The translations under genes were made by a program, and so were the position numbers. The notes under the pieces were generated by a model, which saw nothing but the letters and a program-made list of their open reading frames with translations, was not told the origin of the DNA and searched no databases. A stretch of 52,298 nt of DNA from Bacillota bacterium (GTDB lineage: Bacteria; Bacillota; Bacilli; Alicyclobacillales; SLC66): contig JAJYTO010000004.1 in NCBI GenBank assembly GCA_021793015.1, forward strand, positions 1-52,298. The letters are read 5' to 3'. Below, in pieces: positions 1 to 7,726 of this stretch; position 1 is the stretch's first letter; every line of letters starts with the position of its first letter.

Positions 1-390
1 GCCATCAAAACATCGGTGCGGGGCGGTCAGCCTGTCGCCGATGTCAAGGTTCAGTTGACAGGAACGTTGGCCGTGTATCAGGGAGAACACCGCCTCGACA
101 AGCCGGATATCAAACAGCTCGAAGTCATGGCCAACCGAGTCTTTCGCCAGAAGTTGATCCGCGTGGTCAAGAAGACACAAGCGATGAAAGCGGATCCGGC
201 GGGGTTTGGCGTACTGGTTCGGGCGAAGGTGGGGTCTGCTGTTTGGCGCAAGCGCTACGCACACTGGAGTGAGGAGGGGTATCCGCAGATGGCGGTCCAC
301 ATTCAGATCAAGACACACATCAGCAGTTCAGAAGCGACAACCGATCCCATCAGTGTAGAGCAAACGGAAAGCGGATCGCCGCAATCATGA
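1..390 (+). CDS. Ger(x)C family spore germination protein, C-terminal part
   Basis: The gene is cut by the window start; only its last 129 residues are present and the frame is open from base 1. The stretch with FRQKLIRVVKKTQAMKADP, then FGVLVRAK and W...YAHW, followed by alternating hydrophobic strands ending in IQIKTHI, matches the C-terminal domain of Ger(x)C lipoproteins. These are the C subunits of GerA-type nutrient receptors, anchored to the outer face of the spore inner membrane. The usual signal peptide and lipobox would lie upstream of the window. The last bases overlap the next ORF (ATGA at 387-390), so the two are translationally coupled. The family call is from motif recall; the nutrient cannot be read from this fragment. 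Confidence 0.8.
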   Translation, partial: AIKTSVRGGQPVADVKVQLTGTLAVYQGEHRLDKPDIKQLEVMANRVFRQKLIRVVKKTQAMKADPAGFGVLVRAKVGSAVWRKRYAHWSEEGYPQMAVHIQIKTHISSSEATTDPISVEQTESGSPQS

Positions 391-614
391 TTCTCATGGC
401 CCTGATTCTGTGTGTAATCGCCGTCATCCAATACTTTGCGAGCATGACGCAACGAAAGATGAGCGAAAAGATCACGTTCGGAGTGTCGTGGGCGATAGCG
501 GTGGCGGCCTCTCTCTTGGGGCTCGTCGTCGATCCGGCGCTGGACGTCACGAACCTGCTGGAACCAAGCTTGGGGCATTTCATGCACACCGTCTACGAGC
601 AGTGGCTGAAATGA
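387..614 (+). CDS. Small two-helix membrane protein of the germination operon
   Basis: This 75-residue protein has two hydrophobic segments (about residues 1-19 and 31-48) separated by a basic stretch (TQRKMSEK), and an amphipathic C-terminus. The start ATG overlaps the stop of the Ger(x)C gene, so it belongs to the same operon. Small two-helix D-subunit proteins are known next to gerA-type receptor operons in Bacillus, and length and topology fit that class. Sequence identity to the class cannot be judged by eye, so the role as an accessory receptor subunit is inferred from position and topology. Confidence 0.6.
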   Translation: MILMALILCVIAVIQYFASMTQRKMSEKITFGVSWAIAVAASLLGLVVDPALDVTNLLEPSLGHFMHTVYEQWLK

Positions 615-688
615 AGTAAAATATCACCCACGCTTGCACCCGCGCTGGCGGCCGGCGCCGGCGGGAGACGCATGAGGGACGCCGCCTG

Positions 689-1063
689 TCAGTAACCGAG
701 GGCGCCCCCAAAGCTCATGATCCATATCGAACTGGCGATCACGACAAATGTGAAAAACATCCCCAGACCGAGTATCCACAGATTGAATTGCGGCCGCGGG
801 CTCTCCGTGACATGCATGAAGAAGAACATCTGCACGCCGATCTGCAGAATCGCCAAAATCAAAATGACGGTCAGAAGCGCTTCGGTGGAGAACTGCCGGG
901 CGAGCGCCAGCCACAGCGCGCCCAGGGTGAGCGCGATGGATATGACAAAACCGGCGATATACATCCAGGGCGATCCCGAAGGGGGATTCGAGGCGTGACT
1001 GGAAGCGCGATCGGCGGCGTGACTGGAAGCGTGATCCGACGGGCGGTCCGGATGCTGCGACAT
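689..1063 (-). CDS. qoxD: Cytochrome aa3 quinol oxidase subunit IV
   Basis: This 124-residue protein has three transmembrane helices (about residues 34-55, 62-85 and 94-117), including QIGVQMFFFMHV, typical of the CyoD/QoxD/CtaF subunit IV family. That subunit assists assembly of the heme-copper quinol oxidase in the cytoplasmic membrane. The start ATG at 1063 overlaps the TAA of qoxC by one base, so it is the last gene of a qoxABCD operon on the minus strand. The region before the first helix is unusual: a His/Ser/Ala-rich stretch with the near-repeats DHASSHA and DRASSHA, encoded by a short DNA tandem repeat around 995-1045. It looks like a microsatellite-type expansion in a dispensable N-terminus. 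Confidence 0.88.
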   Translation of the reverse strand: MSQHPDRPSDHASSHAADRASSHASNPPSGSPWMYIAGFVISIALTLGALWLALARQFSTEALLTVILILAILQIGVQMFFFMHVTESPRPQFNLWILGLGMFFTFVVIASSIWIMSFGGALGY

Positions 1064-1698
1064 TAGCCCATCACCCCATTCAGATAGACCACACTGAAGA
1101 TAAACACCCACACGATATCGAGAAAATGCCAATACAGTCCGACGATAAACACTTTGCGCGCAGTGATCGCCGTGACGCCCCTGCGCGCGAGTTGATAGAG
1201 AATCGACAGCATCCACAGGATGCCCAGTGAGACGTGGCAACCATGAGTGCCGACGAGAGTGAAAAACGCGGACAGAAACGCGCTTCTCTGCAGGGGGGCG
1301 CCGTGTGTGGCGTAGGCGGCGAACTCCCTGACTTCAAGCCCGATGAACGACAGTCCGAGCAGCACTGTGACGATCATCCAGGCGATCAGTCCCCGTTTAC
1401 TCCCTTGGTGCATGGCATAGGTGCCGAGGCCGCCCGTGAAGCTGCTCGTCAGAAGAATCAGCGTCTCTGCCGTAAATGTCGGGACGTCAAACAGTTGCAT
1501 CTCCGTCGGCCCGCCGGCGGTGTTGTCGCGCAGGATGACGTAGGTGGCAAATAGGCAGGCGAACAACACCAAGTCGGTCGCCAGGAACAGCCAGAATCCA
1601 AAGATGCGCAGCGCGCCCTCTTCAAGGCTGTATTCCAGAGGCGTATCGCGGTCGGCGCGGGTTTCGCGCGCAGGAAGCCTGTCGTGCGCAATCGTCAT
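1063..1698 (-). CDS. qoxC: Cytochrome aa3 quinol oxidase subunit III
   Basis: This 211-residue protein has five transmembrane helices. LFLATDLVLFACLFATYVI, GTHGCHVSLGILWM and YWHFLDIVWVFIFSVVYL are hallmarks of heme-copper oxidase subunit III; the short five-helix form is typical of the quinol (CyoC/QoxC) type. Subunit III stabilises the complex and sustains proton pumping by subunit I. It lies between qoxB (2 bases upstream) and qoxD (1-base overlap), so expression is coupled. The N-terminal 30 residues are polar and charged, as usual for QoxC. Confidence 0.92.
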   Translation of the reverse strand: MTIAHDRLPARETRADRDTPLEYSLEEGALRIFGFWLFLATDLVLFACLFATYVILRDNTAGGPTEMQLFDVPTFTAETLILLTSSFTGGLGTYAMHQGSKRGLIAWMIVTVLLGLSFIGLEVREFAAYATHGAPLQRSAFLSAFFTLVGTHGCHVSLGILWMLSILYQLARRGVTAITARKVFIVGLYWHFLDIVWVFIFSVVYLNGVMG

Positions 1699-1700
1699 TC

Positions 1701-3668
1701 TTATGCCCTCCTCAGAGTTGCTTCCGTGTGTTCAATCTCTTCGATCGGCACATAGTAATCCGTATCGTAGTCCAGCGAACGCAGCAACAGGTTGACGAGA
1801 ATGCCGAGCAAGGCCAGGAGACCCAGTACATACCAGTTGAACACCAGACCGAATCCGCCGATGAAAAAGATGACGGCGAGAATGAATGGCCCGCCTGAAT
1901 TCTTCGGCATGTGGATAGGCTGCAATGGTTCGGGCGGCGCAGGAGCATCGCCTTTCGCGCGCGCCTGTTTGCCTGTCCACCAGGCGTCCCGGCTTGTCAC
2001 CGTCGGGATGCGGGCGAAATTGTAGTGCGGCGCTGGCGAGGGAAGGGACCATTCCAGCGTGCGGCCGTTCCATGGGTCGCCCGTGACATCGCGTTCTCCA
2101 TAGCGGATGCTGTAGACCACATCGAGCACGAGCACGATAAACCCGACGCCCATGACATAGGCGCCGATCGTCGAAATGAAGTTGAGCGCATTCCACCCCA
2201 TATCGGCGGGATAGGTGTACATCCTGCGCGTCATGCCCATGAGCCCGAGCAGGTACTGCGGCAGGAAGGTGACATAAAAGCCGCCGTTGAAAAGCCAGAA
2301 CGCCCACCGCCCGATGCGCTCGTTCAGCATGTAGCCAAACATCTTCGGCCACCAGTAGTACATTCCGGCCAGCATCCCGAACACTGTTCCGCCGATCAGC
2401 ACCTGATGAAAATGGGCGATCAGGAAGAAGCTGTTGTGGTACTGGTAATCGGCGGGCGCCGCGGCCAGCATCACGCCGGTGGCGCCGCCGATGGCGAAGA
2501 TCGGAATGAAGGCGATCGCCCAGAGCATCGGCACAGTGAGGCGGATTCTGCCGCGATACATGGTGAACAGCCAATTGAACACCTTCACGCCGGTCGGGAT
2601 GCCGACGGACATGGTGGCGACCGCGAAAAAACTGTTGACGCCCGGGCCTGCGCCCATGGTGTAAAAGTGGTGCACCCACAGCAGATAGCTGATGACCGAT
2701 ATGGTCATCAGCGAGGCGACCATCGAGCTGTAGCCGAAGATGCGCTTGCCGGAGAAGGTGCTGACCACTTCGGAAAAAATGCCGAACGCCGGCAGGATGA
2801 CGATGTAAACCTCGGGGTGGCCCCAGATCCAGAAGAGATTGACGTACATCATTGGATTGCCGCCCTGCAGCATCGTGAAGAAATGGGCGCCGGCCAGACG
2901 GTCGACCAGCAGAAGGGCAAGCGCGACGGTGAGCACCGGAAAGGCAAAGATGATGAGAATCGACGACGCCAACACTGACCAGGAAAACAGTGGCATGCGC
3001 ATGAGCGTCATGCCGGGCGCCCGCATCTTGAGGATGGTGACCATGAAATTGATCCCGGTCGCCATGCTGCCGATCCCTGTGATCTGAAGGGACAGCAGAT
3101 AGAAGTTTTCGCCCGGTCCAGGATCAAATTCCAGTCCGGCGAGCGGCGGGTAGCTCACCCAGCCGGCGTCGGGCGATCCGCCGATGACAAACGACAGGTT
3201 GAAGAGCAGCGCGGCGAAGAAATACAGCCAGAAGCTGACGGCGTTCAGATACGGGAACGCGACGTCGCGCGCCCCGATCTGCAGGGGAACGGCGATGTTG
3301 AACATGGCGAAGATGAACGGCATCGCCATGAAGAGAATCATGATCGTGCCATGGGTGGTGAAGATCTGGTTGTAATGCTCAGCCTGAAGAAAATGCATGT
3401 TGGGTTGCATCAGTTGCGTGCGCATCAGCATCGCGTCGACGCCGCCCCGAAAAAACATCAGCAGCGCAGCGATCAGATACATGACGGCGATTTTCTTGTG
3501 GTCGACGGTGGTCAGCCATTCACGCCACAGCCACCGCCATTTCTTAAAGTACGTGAGAACGAACAGAATCCCCACAGTGGCGAGCACGATGGAGACCTCC
3601 GCGCCATAGATCAGCGGATTGCCAGTTACAATGAAGGTTGCCGGAAAATGCGGCAGGAGTGTCGGCAT
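1701..3668 (-). CDS. qoxB: Cytochrome aa3 quinol oxidase subunit I
   Basis: Catalytic subunit of the terminal oxidase that oxidises menaquinol and reduces O2 to water while pumping protons. The 655-residue protein carries the heme-copper signature WIWGHPEVYI with the CuB histidine and Tyr cross-link site, the HH pair in WVHHFYTMG, FFLIAHFHQVLIGG with the heme a/a3 ligands, and about 14 helices. The C-terminal tail with two extra helices is typical of QoxB. An open frame extends to 3812, but the start at 3668 has AGAGGG 7 bases upstream and gives the normal family length. The 156-base gap to qoxA holds two hairpins, so qoxA may be expressed at a different level. Confidence 0.95.
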   Translation of the reverse strand: MPTLLPHFPATFIVTGNPLIYGAEVSIVLATVGILFVLTYFKKWRWLWREWLTTVDHKKIAVMYLIAALLMFFRGGVDAMLMRTQLMQPNMHFLQAEHYNQIFTTHGTIMILFMAMPFIFAMFNIAVPLQIGARDVAFPYLNAVSFWLYFFAALLFNLSFVIGGSPDAGWVSYPPLAGLEFDPGPGENFYLLSLQITGIGSMATGINFMVTILKMRAPGMTLMRMPLFSWSVLASSILIIFAFPVLTVALALLLVDRLAGAHFFTMLQGGNPMMYVNLFWIWGHPEVYIVILPAFGIFSEVVSTFSGKRIFGYSSMVASLMTISVISYLLWVHHFYTMGAGPGVNSFFAVATMSVGIPTGVKVFNWLFTMYRGRIRLTVPMLWAIAFIPIFAIGGATGVMLAAAPADYQYHNSFFLIAHFHQVLIGGTVFGMLAGMYYWWPKMFGYMLNERIGRWAFWLFNGGFYVTFLPQYLLGLMGMTRRMYTYPADMGWNALNFISTIGAYVMGVGFIVLVLDVVYSIRYGERDVTGDPWNGRTLEWSLPSPAPHYNFARIPTVTSRDAWWTGKQARAKGDAPAPPEPLQPIHMPKNSGGPFILAVIFFIGGFGLVFNWYVLGLLALLGILVNLLLRSLDYDTDYYVPIEEIEHTEATLRRA

Positions 3669-3764
3669 GATGGTCCCTCTTTCTGCTCTCTGTGCGTCTT
3701 CGCGCGTCTTGTCTTGGTGAAGCTGCGCGCGTGCGGGAGATCCTGTCGTCTGACGTTCCTCCAT

Positions 3765-3840
3765 GGCTGTACCAGACGGCCGCGTACAGCCGCATGGACG
3801 GCAGGACGGCAAGATCCTGCCGTCCTAAGTTCCTCCGCGG
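3765..3840 (-). repeat. Two intercistronic hairpins and a direct repeat between qoxA and qoxB
   Basis: Directly after the qoxA stop lies a perfect 8-bp hairpin (3804-3811 with 3818-3825, loop AGATCC), and nearer qoxB a second one (3765-3772 with 3784-3791, arms GGCTGTAC/GTACAGCC). A roughly 30-base segment around 3738-3766 is repeated with changes at 3811-3840. Neither hairpin is followed by a T-run, so they look like mRNA-stabilising or processing structures rather than terminators. Function is inferred. Confidence 0.5.
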
Positions 3841-4766
3841 CGGTGGATTTTGTCGAGTATCGTCAGATCCCGTTTCATGTACATGCCGCTCTCTTTGAGC
3901 AGGGCGGTTTCAAAGATGCCAGGCGCGTAGGCGGAAAAGGACATTGGCGCCACGACGCCCGGATGGACGAGATTCTGGTAGCCGATTTTCGTCAAAACAG
4001 GAGCGCGACGGCGGACCTGCCGCACCCACGCGTCAAATTCCGTGCGCGGACGCGCGATCACATGGAACGCCATGTGCGCGAAGCCGCGTCCGGTAAAATT
4101 CGCGCCGTGCCCGTAATACACGCCGGCCCGGTTGGCCTGCAGCCACAGGCGCATGGCCATGCCTGGCATGGCGTATTCCTGGCCGCCCAGTTGCGGAACC
4201 CAGAATGAATTCATCGGACCATTTGCAGACAGGATGAACTGAATAGGTCGGTTGACCGGAATTTCGCAGAAGTTGACCGTCGCTATTTTTTGATCCGGGT
4301 ATTGAAACAGCCACTTCCAGTTGAGCGACGTGACCTGCACCGTTAACGGCGCCGCCGTTTTCTCGGGAGGTTTGGTCAGGTGAAATGTATCCCGCACCGT
4401 GAAGGCGCCGAGTATCCCGACAATGACGATGGGAATGCCCCACCAGATCACCTCCAGCACATGGCTTTCGGACCACTCCGGATCATACGGCGCGGGGTTG
4501 CCGGGCACATCGCGGTACCGCCATACGATGTGCCAGAGCAGGAGGATGACGGGAATGATCACGATCAATACAAGAATGATCGAGAGTATGATGAGATCTT
4601 TTTCCACCTGGCCGACTGGACCGACGGGACGAAAGACCAGATAGCGCTCCCCACAGCCCGTCGTGAGCAGGGAAAACCCGGCCATGGCCGCCAATGCGGG
4701 CAGGAAGGTTATTTTACGCGCGCGCGGCGCGCCACGCCGCGGTGGATTGGCGAGACGTGATCGCAT
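3825..4766 (-). CDS. qoxA: Cytochrome aa3 quinol oxidase subunit II, lipoprotein
   Basis: This 313-residue protein has a signal peptide rich in Arg/Lys ending in the lipobox LLTTGCG, so the mature protein starts at a lipidated Cys. Two transmembrane helices follow, with ESHVLEVIWWGIPIVIVGIL as the second, then a cupredoxin domain. The CuA ligands of cytochrome c oxidases are absent: MNSFWVP replaces the first His and GHGANFTGRGFAHM lacks the two Cys. That is the hallmark of quinol oxidases (CyoA/QoxA). The start at 4766 (MRSRL) is chosen because it gives a normal signal peptide; an in-frame GTG lies at 4817. It is the first qox gene of the operon. Confidence 0.9.
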   Translation of the reverse strand: MRSRLANPPRRGAPRARKITFLPALAAMAGFSLLTTGCGERYLVFRPVGPVGQVEKDLIILSIILVLIVIIPVILLLWHIVWRYRDVPGNPAPYDPEWSESHVLEVIWWGIPIVIVGILGAFTVRDTFHLTKPPEKTAAPLTVQVTSLNWKWLFQYPDQKIATVNFCEIPVNRPIQFILSANGPMNSFWVPQLGGQEYAMPGMAMRLWLQANRAGVYYGHGANFTGRGFAHMAFHVIARPRTEFDAWVRQVRRRAPVLTKIGYQNLVHPGVVAPMSFSAYAPGIFETALLKESGMYMKRDLTILDKIHRRGGT

Positions 4767-4881
4767 ACTCTCATCGTGGCTTCGGTTGTTGTCGTCGTGA
4801 GTCAAGCCGTGTAGCACGGATGATGAGCCTCCTCTGCCGCGTTTGCTCCGTCTGTCGCGTCTGCCACGTCTGCCGCGTCGC

Positions 4882-5013
4882 CTACCGAAAAGCCGAGAGC
4901 ATCAGATACTTTCGAAACTCCAACAGCAAAACCAGAATCGCGAACAGCAACAGCAGCGCAATGGTGATGGCCATCCGCGTTCGCGAGCGTGTGCGGCGGG
5001 GTGTGTTGTCCAA
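4882..5013 (-). CDS. Small single-helix membrane protein upstream of qoxA
   Basis: A 43-residue ORF begins with TTG at 5013, preceded by AGAAGG at a suitable distance; an in-frame ATG at 5043 would give 53 residues but has no visible ribosome binding site. The protein has a basic N-terminus (PRRTRSRTR), one strongly hydrophobic helix (IALLLLFAILVLLLEF) and a short basic tail. It is co-directional with and just upstream of qoxA, so it may be a small assembly or accessory subunit of the oxidase. No family is recognised; it could also be a chance hydrophobic ORF. Confidence 0.4.
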   Translation of the reverse strand: MDNTPRRTRSRTRMAITIALLLLFAILVLLLEFRKYLMLSAFR

Positions 5014-5114
5014 TGGGGCATACCTTCTTTCCGTTTGTGTCATACGAGTGGGTATTGGCAATCAAACCATAGATTTCCCAACCGTGGAGCATGTATGCGC
5101 GCCAGTCCGGAAAA

Positions 5115-5208
5115 TGATGGTCCCTGCCGGTCGGAGTCATATACTGTGCCCCTGCTCAGACACCGCTGTCGCTAAACTCGCGACGGGCACAGTATATGAC
5201 TCCTCCCC
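5115..5208 (-). repeat. Long-hairpin repeat, copy 1
   Basis: A perfect 19-bp inverted repeat (5133-5151 with 5185-5203) encloses a 33-base loop. Read on the minus strand the loop contains GCGAGTTTAGCG and then TGTCTGAGC, and the right arm is followed by GGCAGGGACCA. The same inner motif and tail, with completely different arms, recur at 11141-11389. It lies between two tiny ORFs upstream of qoxA. Confidence 0.7.
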
Positions 5209-5261
5209 AAGCGAGTCTTTCATATCTTGCATGTCATGCGGCGACACGGCGCTGGATGCTG

Positions 5262-5399
5262 TTATTTGTGAAGTATGTAGCCGTCAAACCACCAGAGAAC
5301 GCCGCCCAACACAGTAAGCACGGCCATTGTCACGATGAGCGTCCAGTAGACTTTGGACAGTCCTTCGTTTGCATTCCGCTTCACGCGCGTCAACTCCAT
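5262..5399 (-). CDS. Small single-helix membrane protein
   Basis: A 45-residue ORF starts with ATG at 5399; the frame stays open upstream to 5507. It has a charged N-terminal half (ELTRVKRNANEGLSK) and one C-terminal transmembrane helix (YWTLIVTMAVLTVLGGVLWW) ending in a short FDGYILHK tail. The clean charge/hydrophobic layout, with Lys/Arg preceding the helix, supports a real protein. It is divergent from lysA and co-directional with the qox genes 0.5 kb downstream, from which it is separated by a hairpin repeat. No family is recognised. Confidence 0.5.
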   Translation of the reverse strand: MELTRVKRNANEGLSKVYWTLIVTMAVLTVLGGVLWWFDGYILHK

Positions 5400-5580
5400 C
5401 TCGAACCAGCTTTGGCGTGCATTTAGTATGTCTTGACAGGCGGGCGGGTACACGCGGATGGTGCGCAGTTTTGAGCAAAGGGCGATGTGCCCGCATATAA
5501 TGAGCAAACATTTTATAATTTGCGGCTTATGATGTGATAAAATATATCAACTCGCGAAAGGGGCGTGCGAATCAATCATC

Positions 5581-7125
5581 ATGGAACTTTACGGGAGCAG
5601 CCGAGTGCTTGCAAACGGGGAACTGGCCATTGGGGGCTGCGCTGTGACACGGCTCGTCCAGGAGTTTGACACGCCTCTGTATGTGTATGACGAAGTTCTG
5701 ATTCGCGATCTCATGAGAACGTATCGACAGCCGTTTGAGGAACGGGGAATCCGTTCCCGGATCGCATACGCCTGCAAGGCGTTCTGCACTGTGGGGATGT
5801 GCCAGATCGCAGACGAGGAGGGGCTCTGGCTGGATGTGGTGTCGGCGGGAGAACTGCATACGGCGCTGGCGGCGGGTTTTGACCCCGCGCGCATCTGTTT
5901 GCATGGAAACAACAAAACCGACACGGAACTTCAGTTTGCCATAGCCGAGGGTATTGGCGTGATCGTCATTGACAATTTCCATGAAATCGAAACGCTGCAT
6001 GACCTGTTGGAACGCGCGGGGAAGGCTGTGGACGTGATGTTGCGCGTTGCCCCCGGCGTCGATGCGCATACGCATGAATTCATATCGACAGGCCAGCAGG
6101 ACTCAAAATTTGGTTTCGATCTGTACAGTGGGCAGATCGAGCAGGCGGCGGCGCTCGTTCGGGAGCATCCCGCGTTGCGTTTTGTGGGCCTGCACTCGCA
6201 CATCGGTTCGCAGATTTTTGACGTGGAAGGATTCCGGTTGGCCGCCGAGCGGCTGGCGCAACTGTGCGTTCTTCTGCGCACAAAATACGGAATGTCCACG
6301 GAGGTTCTGAATCTCGGCGGCGGGCTTGGCGTCCGGTATACCGCCAAAGACACGCCGACTGCGATTTTGACGCTTGTGCGCGAGTTGATCCAGGTGACCG
6401 AGAGCGCGTTTGCAAGCCACAACATGGCGTTGCCCCTGCTCATGCTGGAACCCGGCCGCAGCATTGTCGCGCAGGCGGGAACCACGCTCTACCGGATGGG
6501 GAGCCGCAAAGAAATTCCGGGCGTCAGGACGTATGTGGCGGTGGACGGCGGCATGACCGACAATCCTCGCCCGGCGCTGTACGGGGCAAAGTACGAGGCG
6601 GCGGTCGCCAATCGCATGCGCGATCCTGCGGACGATCTGGTGTCGATTGCCGGAAAATGTTGCGAAAGCGGCGACATGCTCGTATGGGATGCGCTCTTGC
6701 CCCGTGCGAATCCGGGCGACATTGTGGCGGTGTCATGCACCGGCGCCTACAATTATTCGATGGCCAGCAATTATAATCGAATTCCGCGCCCTGCGGCCGT
6801 ATTGGTGGCCCATGGTCGCGCCCGTGTGCTGGTGAGGAGAGAACAGGCCAGCGACATGCATCGACTGGATGCGCCGCTCACGGGTGCGGGCGCTCTGCCA
6901 GGCGTGGACTTGGGCGTTGGGACGTTGGCGGCTGAGGCGGCTGGGGCCGCTGAGGAGCATGCGGGTGCACGGCCGATGACGGCTGGGGCCGCTGAGGGGC
7001 ATGCGGGCGCGCGGCCGATGACGGCTGGGGCCGCTGAGGGGCATGCGGGCGCGCGGCCGATGACGGCTGGGGCCGCCGAGGCGAATGCGGGCGCTCTGCC
7101 GAATACGGATGTGGGGATACTGTGA
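5581..7125 (+). CDS. lysA: Diaminopimelate decarboxylase with repeat-extended C-terminus
   Basis: PLP enzyme that decarboxylates meso-diaminopimelate to L-lysine, the last step of lysine synthesis. The N-terminal TIM barrel has the PLP lysine in YACKAF (about residue 65), LNLGGGLGVRY and HSHIGSQI for phosphate and substrate binding; the C-terminal beta domain has EPGRSIVAQAG, CCESGD and the conserved GAYNYSMASNYN. Known LysA enzymes end near residue 430-440; this one runs to 514 residues because of a Gly/Ala-rich tail of about 3.5 copies of a 14-residue unit (with HAGARPMTAGAAE). The tail lies past the catalytic fold and is probably disordered. The stop overlaps the start of the next ORF (GTGA at 7122-7125). 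Confidence 0.95.
   Translation: MELYGSSRVLANGELAIGGCAVTRLVQEFDTPLYVYDEVLIRDLMRTYRQPFEERGIRSRIAYACKAFCTVGMCQIADEEGLWLDVVSAGELHTALAAGFDPARICLHGNNKTDTELQFAIAEGIGVIVIDNFHEIETLHDLLERAGKAVDVMLRVAPGVDAHTHEFISTGQQDSKFGFDLYSGQIEQAAALVREHPALRFVGLHSHIGSQIFDVEGFRLAAERLAQLCVLLRTKYGMSTEVLNLGGGLGVRYTAKDTPTAILTLVRELIQVTESAFASHNMALPLLMLEPGRSIVAQAGTTLYRMGSRKEIPGVRTYVAVDGGMTDNPRPALYGAKYEAAVANRMRDPADDLVSIAGKCCESGDMLVWDALLPRANPGDIVAVSCTGAYNYSMASNYNRIPRPAAVLVAHGRARVLVRREQASDMHRLDAPLTGAGALPGVDLGVGTLAAEAAGAAEEHAGARPMTAGAAEGHAGARPMTAGAAEGHAGARPMTAGAAEANAGALPNTDVGIL
6940..7100 (+). repeat. 42-bp tandem repeat in the 3' end of lysA
   Basis: About three and a half copies of a 42-bp unit, with few differences, encode the Ala/Gly-rich tail of LysA. 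The unit is a multiple of three, so copy-number change would keep the frame. It contains GCTGGGGCCGCTGAGG. Confidence 0.85.
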
Positions 7126-7622
7126 CAGCAAGAGACTGTTCACCGTTTGAGCATGCGTCGCCTGTGGCCACGGAACTGACCTATGAAGCGGGCGTGGCCA
7201 GCGTGGCGTTGCTTGGCGTATCGTCTTACGCGAAGACGCTTGTGGGCGCCTTTTCCGTTCTTGCCGCTGAACATATTCCCGTCCTCATGATCGCATACAG
7301 CGAGACTGCGACAGGGCACGACATCTCGATTGCCCTGAAGGAGGCGTATGCGGCGAGGGCCTACAGGGCGTTTCACTCAGTCGCCGACCAGTTGTCCTAC
7401 CAAACGCTGGTGGAGGAGACAGGACTGGCCCGCATTTCCCTCAGTGGAGTGGGAATGGTCAGCAATCCCGGCGTGGCGTCTCGCATGTTTATCGCCCTGC
7501 AGGACGTGCGGGCGACTGTCCGCATGCTCAGCACATCGGAGATGAAGATCTCATGCGTCATTGAGGGACGTTTGCTGAACAGGGCGGTGCGCAGTGTCGG
7601 CAAGGCATTTTCGGTCCCATAA
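7122..7622 (+). CDS. Free-standing tandem ACT-domain protein, aspartokinase-regulatory type
   Basis: This 166-residue protein consists of two ACT domains and no kinase domain. The second has the aspartokinase signature LARISLSGVGMVSNPGVASR followed by STSEMKISCVI, which forms the effector site in aspartokinases that bind lysine or threonine. The layout equals the beta (regulatory) subunit of Bacillus aspartokinase, normally made by internal initiation within lysC, but here it is a separate gene. It starts with GTG overlapping the lysA stop (GTGA), so it is made with LysA. The likely role is lysine sensing, acting on an aspartokinase encoded elsewhere or on LysA; which partner is inference. 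Confidence 0.8.
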   Translation: MTARDCSPFEHASPVATELTYEAGVASVALLGVSSYAKTLVGAFSVLAAEHIPVLMIAYSETATGHDISIALKEAYAARAYRAFHSVADQLSYQTLVEETGLARISLSGVGMVSNPGVASRMFIALQDVRATVRMLSTSEMKISCVIEGRLLNRAVRSVGKAFSVP

Positions 7623-7628
7623 CCGATC

Positions 7629-7726
7629 GCCTGGCATGACCAGCGGTCAGCGCCCAGCGTCCGAGCATGACCAGCGCCGAGCGCCCAGTGCCCAGTGCCG
7701 AGCGCCCAGCGTCCGATGGTCAACGA
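7629..7726. repeat. Short degenerate tandem repeat between convergent genes
   Basis: The gap between the ACT-domain gene and the kinase gene is filled by GC-rich near-repeats of GAGCGCCCAG and GACCAGCG; GCGCCCAGCGTCCGA occurs twice. No T-run terminator is visible. It resembles the minisatellites found inside several genes of this window. Confidence 0.6.

Noticed and set aside
1911-2978. 355-codon open frame antisense to qoxB
   Set aside because: It mirrors the conserved qoxB codons in a GC-rich gene, is His/Arg-rich with no domain, and has no ribosome binding site.
4802-5140. 112-codon minus-strand ORF upstream of qoxA
   Set aside because: Low-complexity Ala/Asp run in its second half and it overlaps the better-supported small membrane ORF in another frame.
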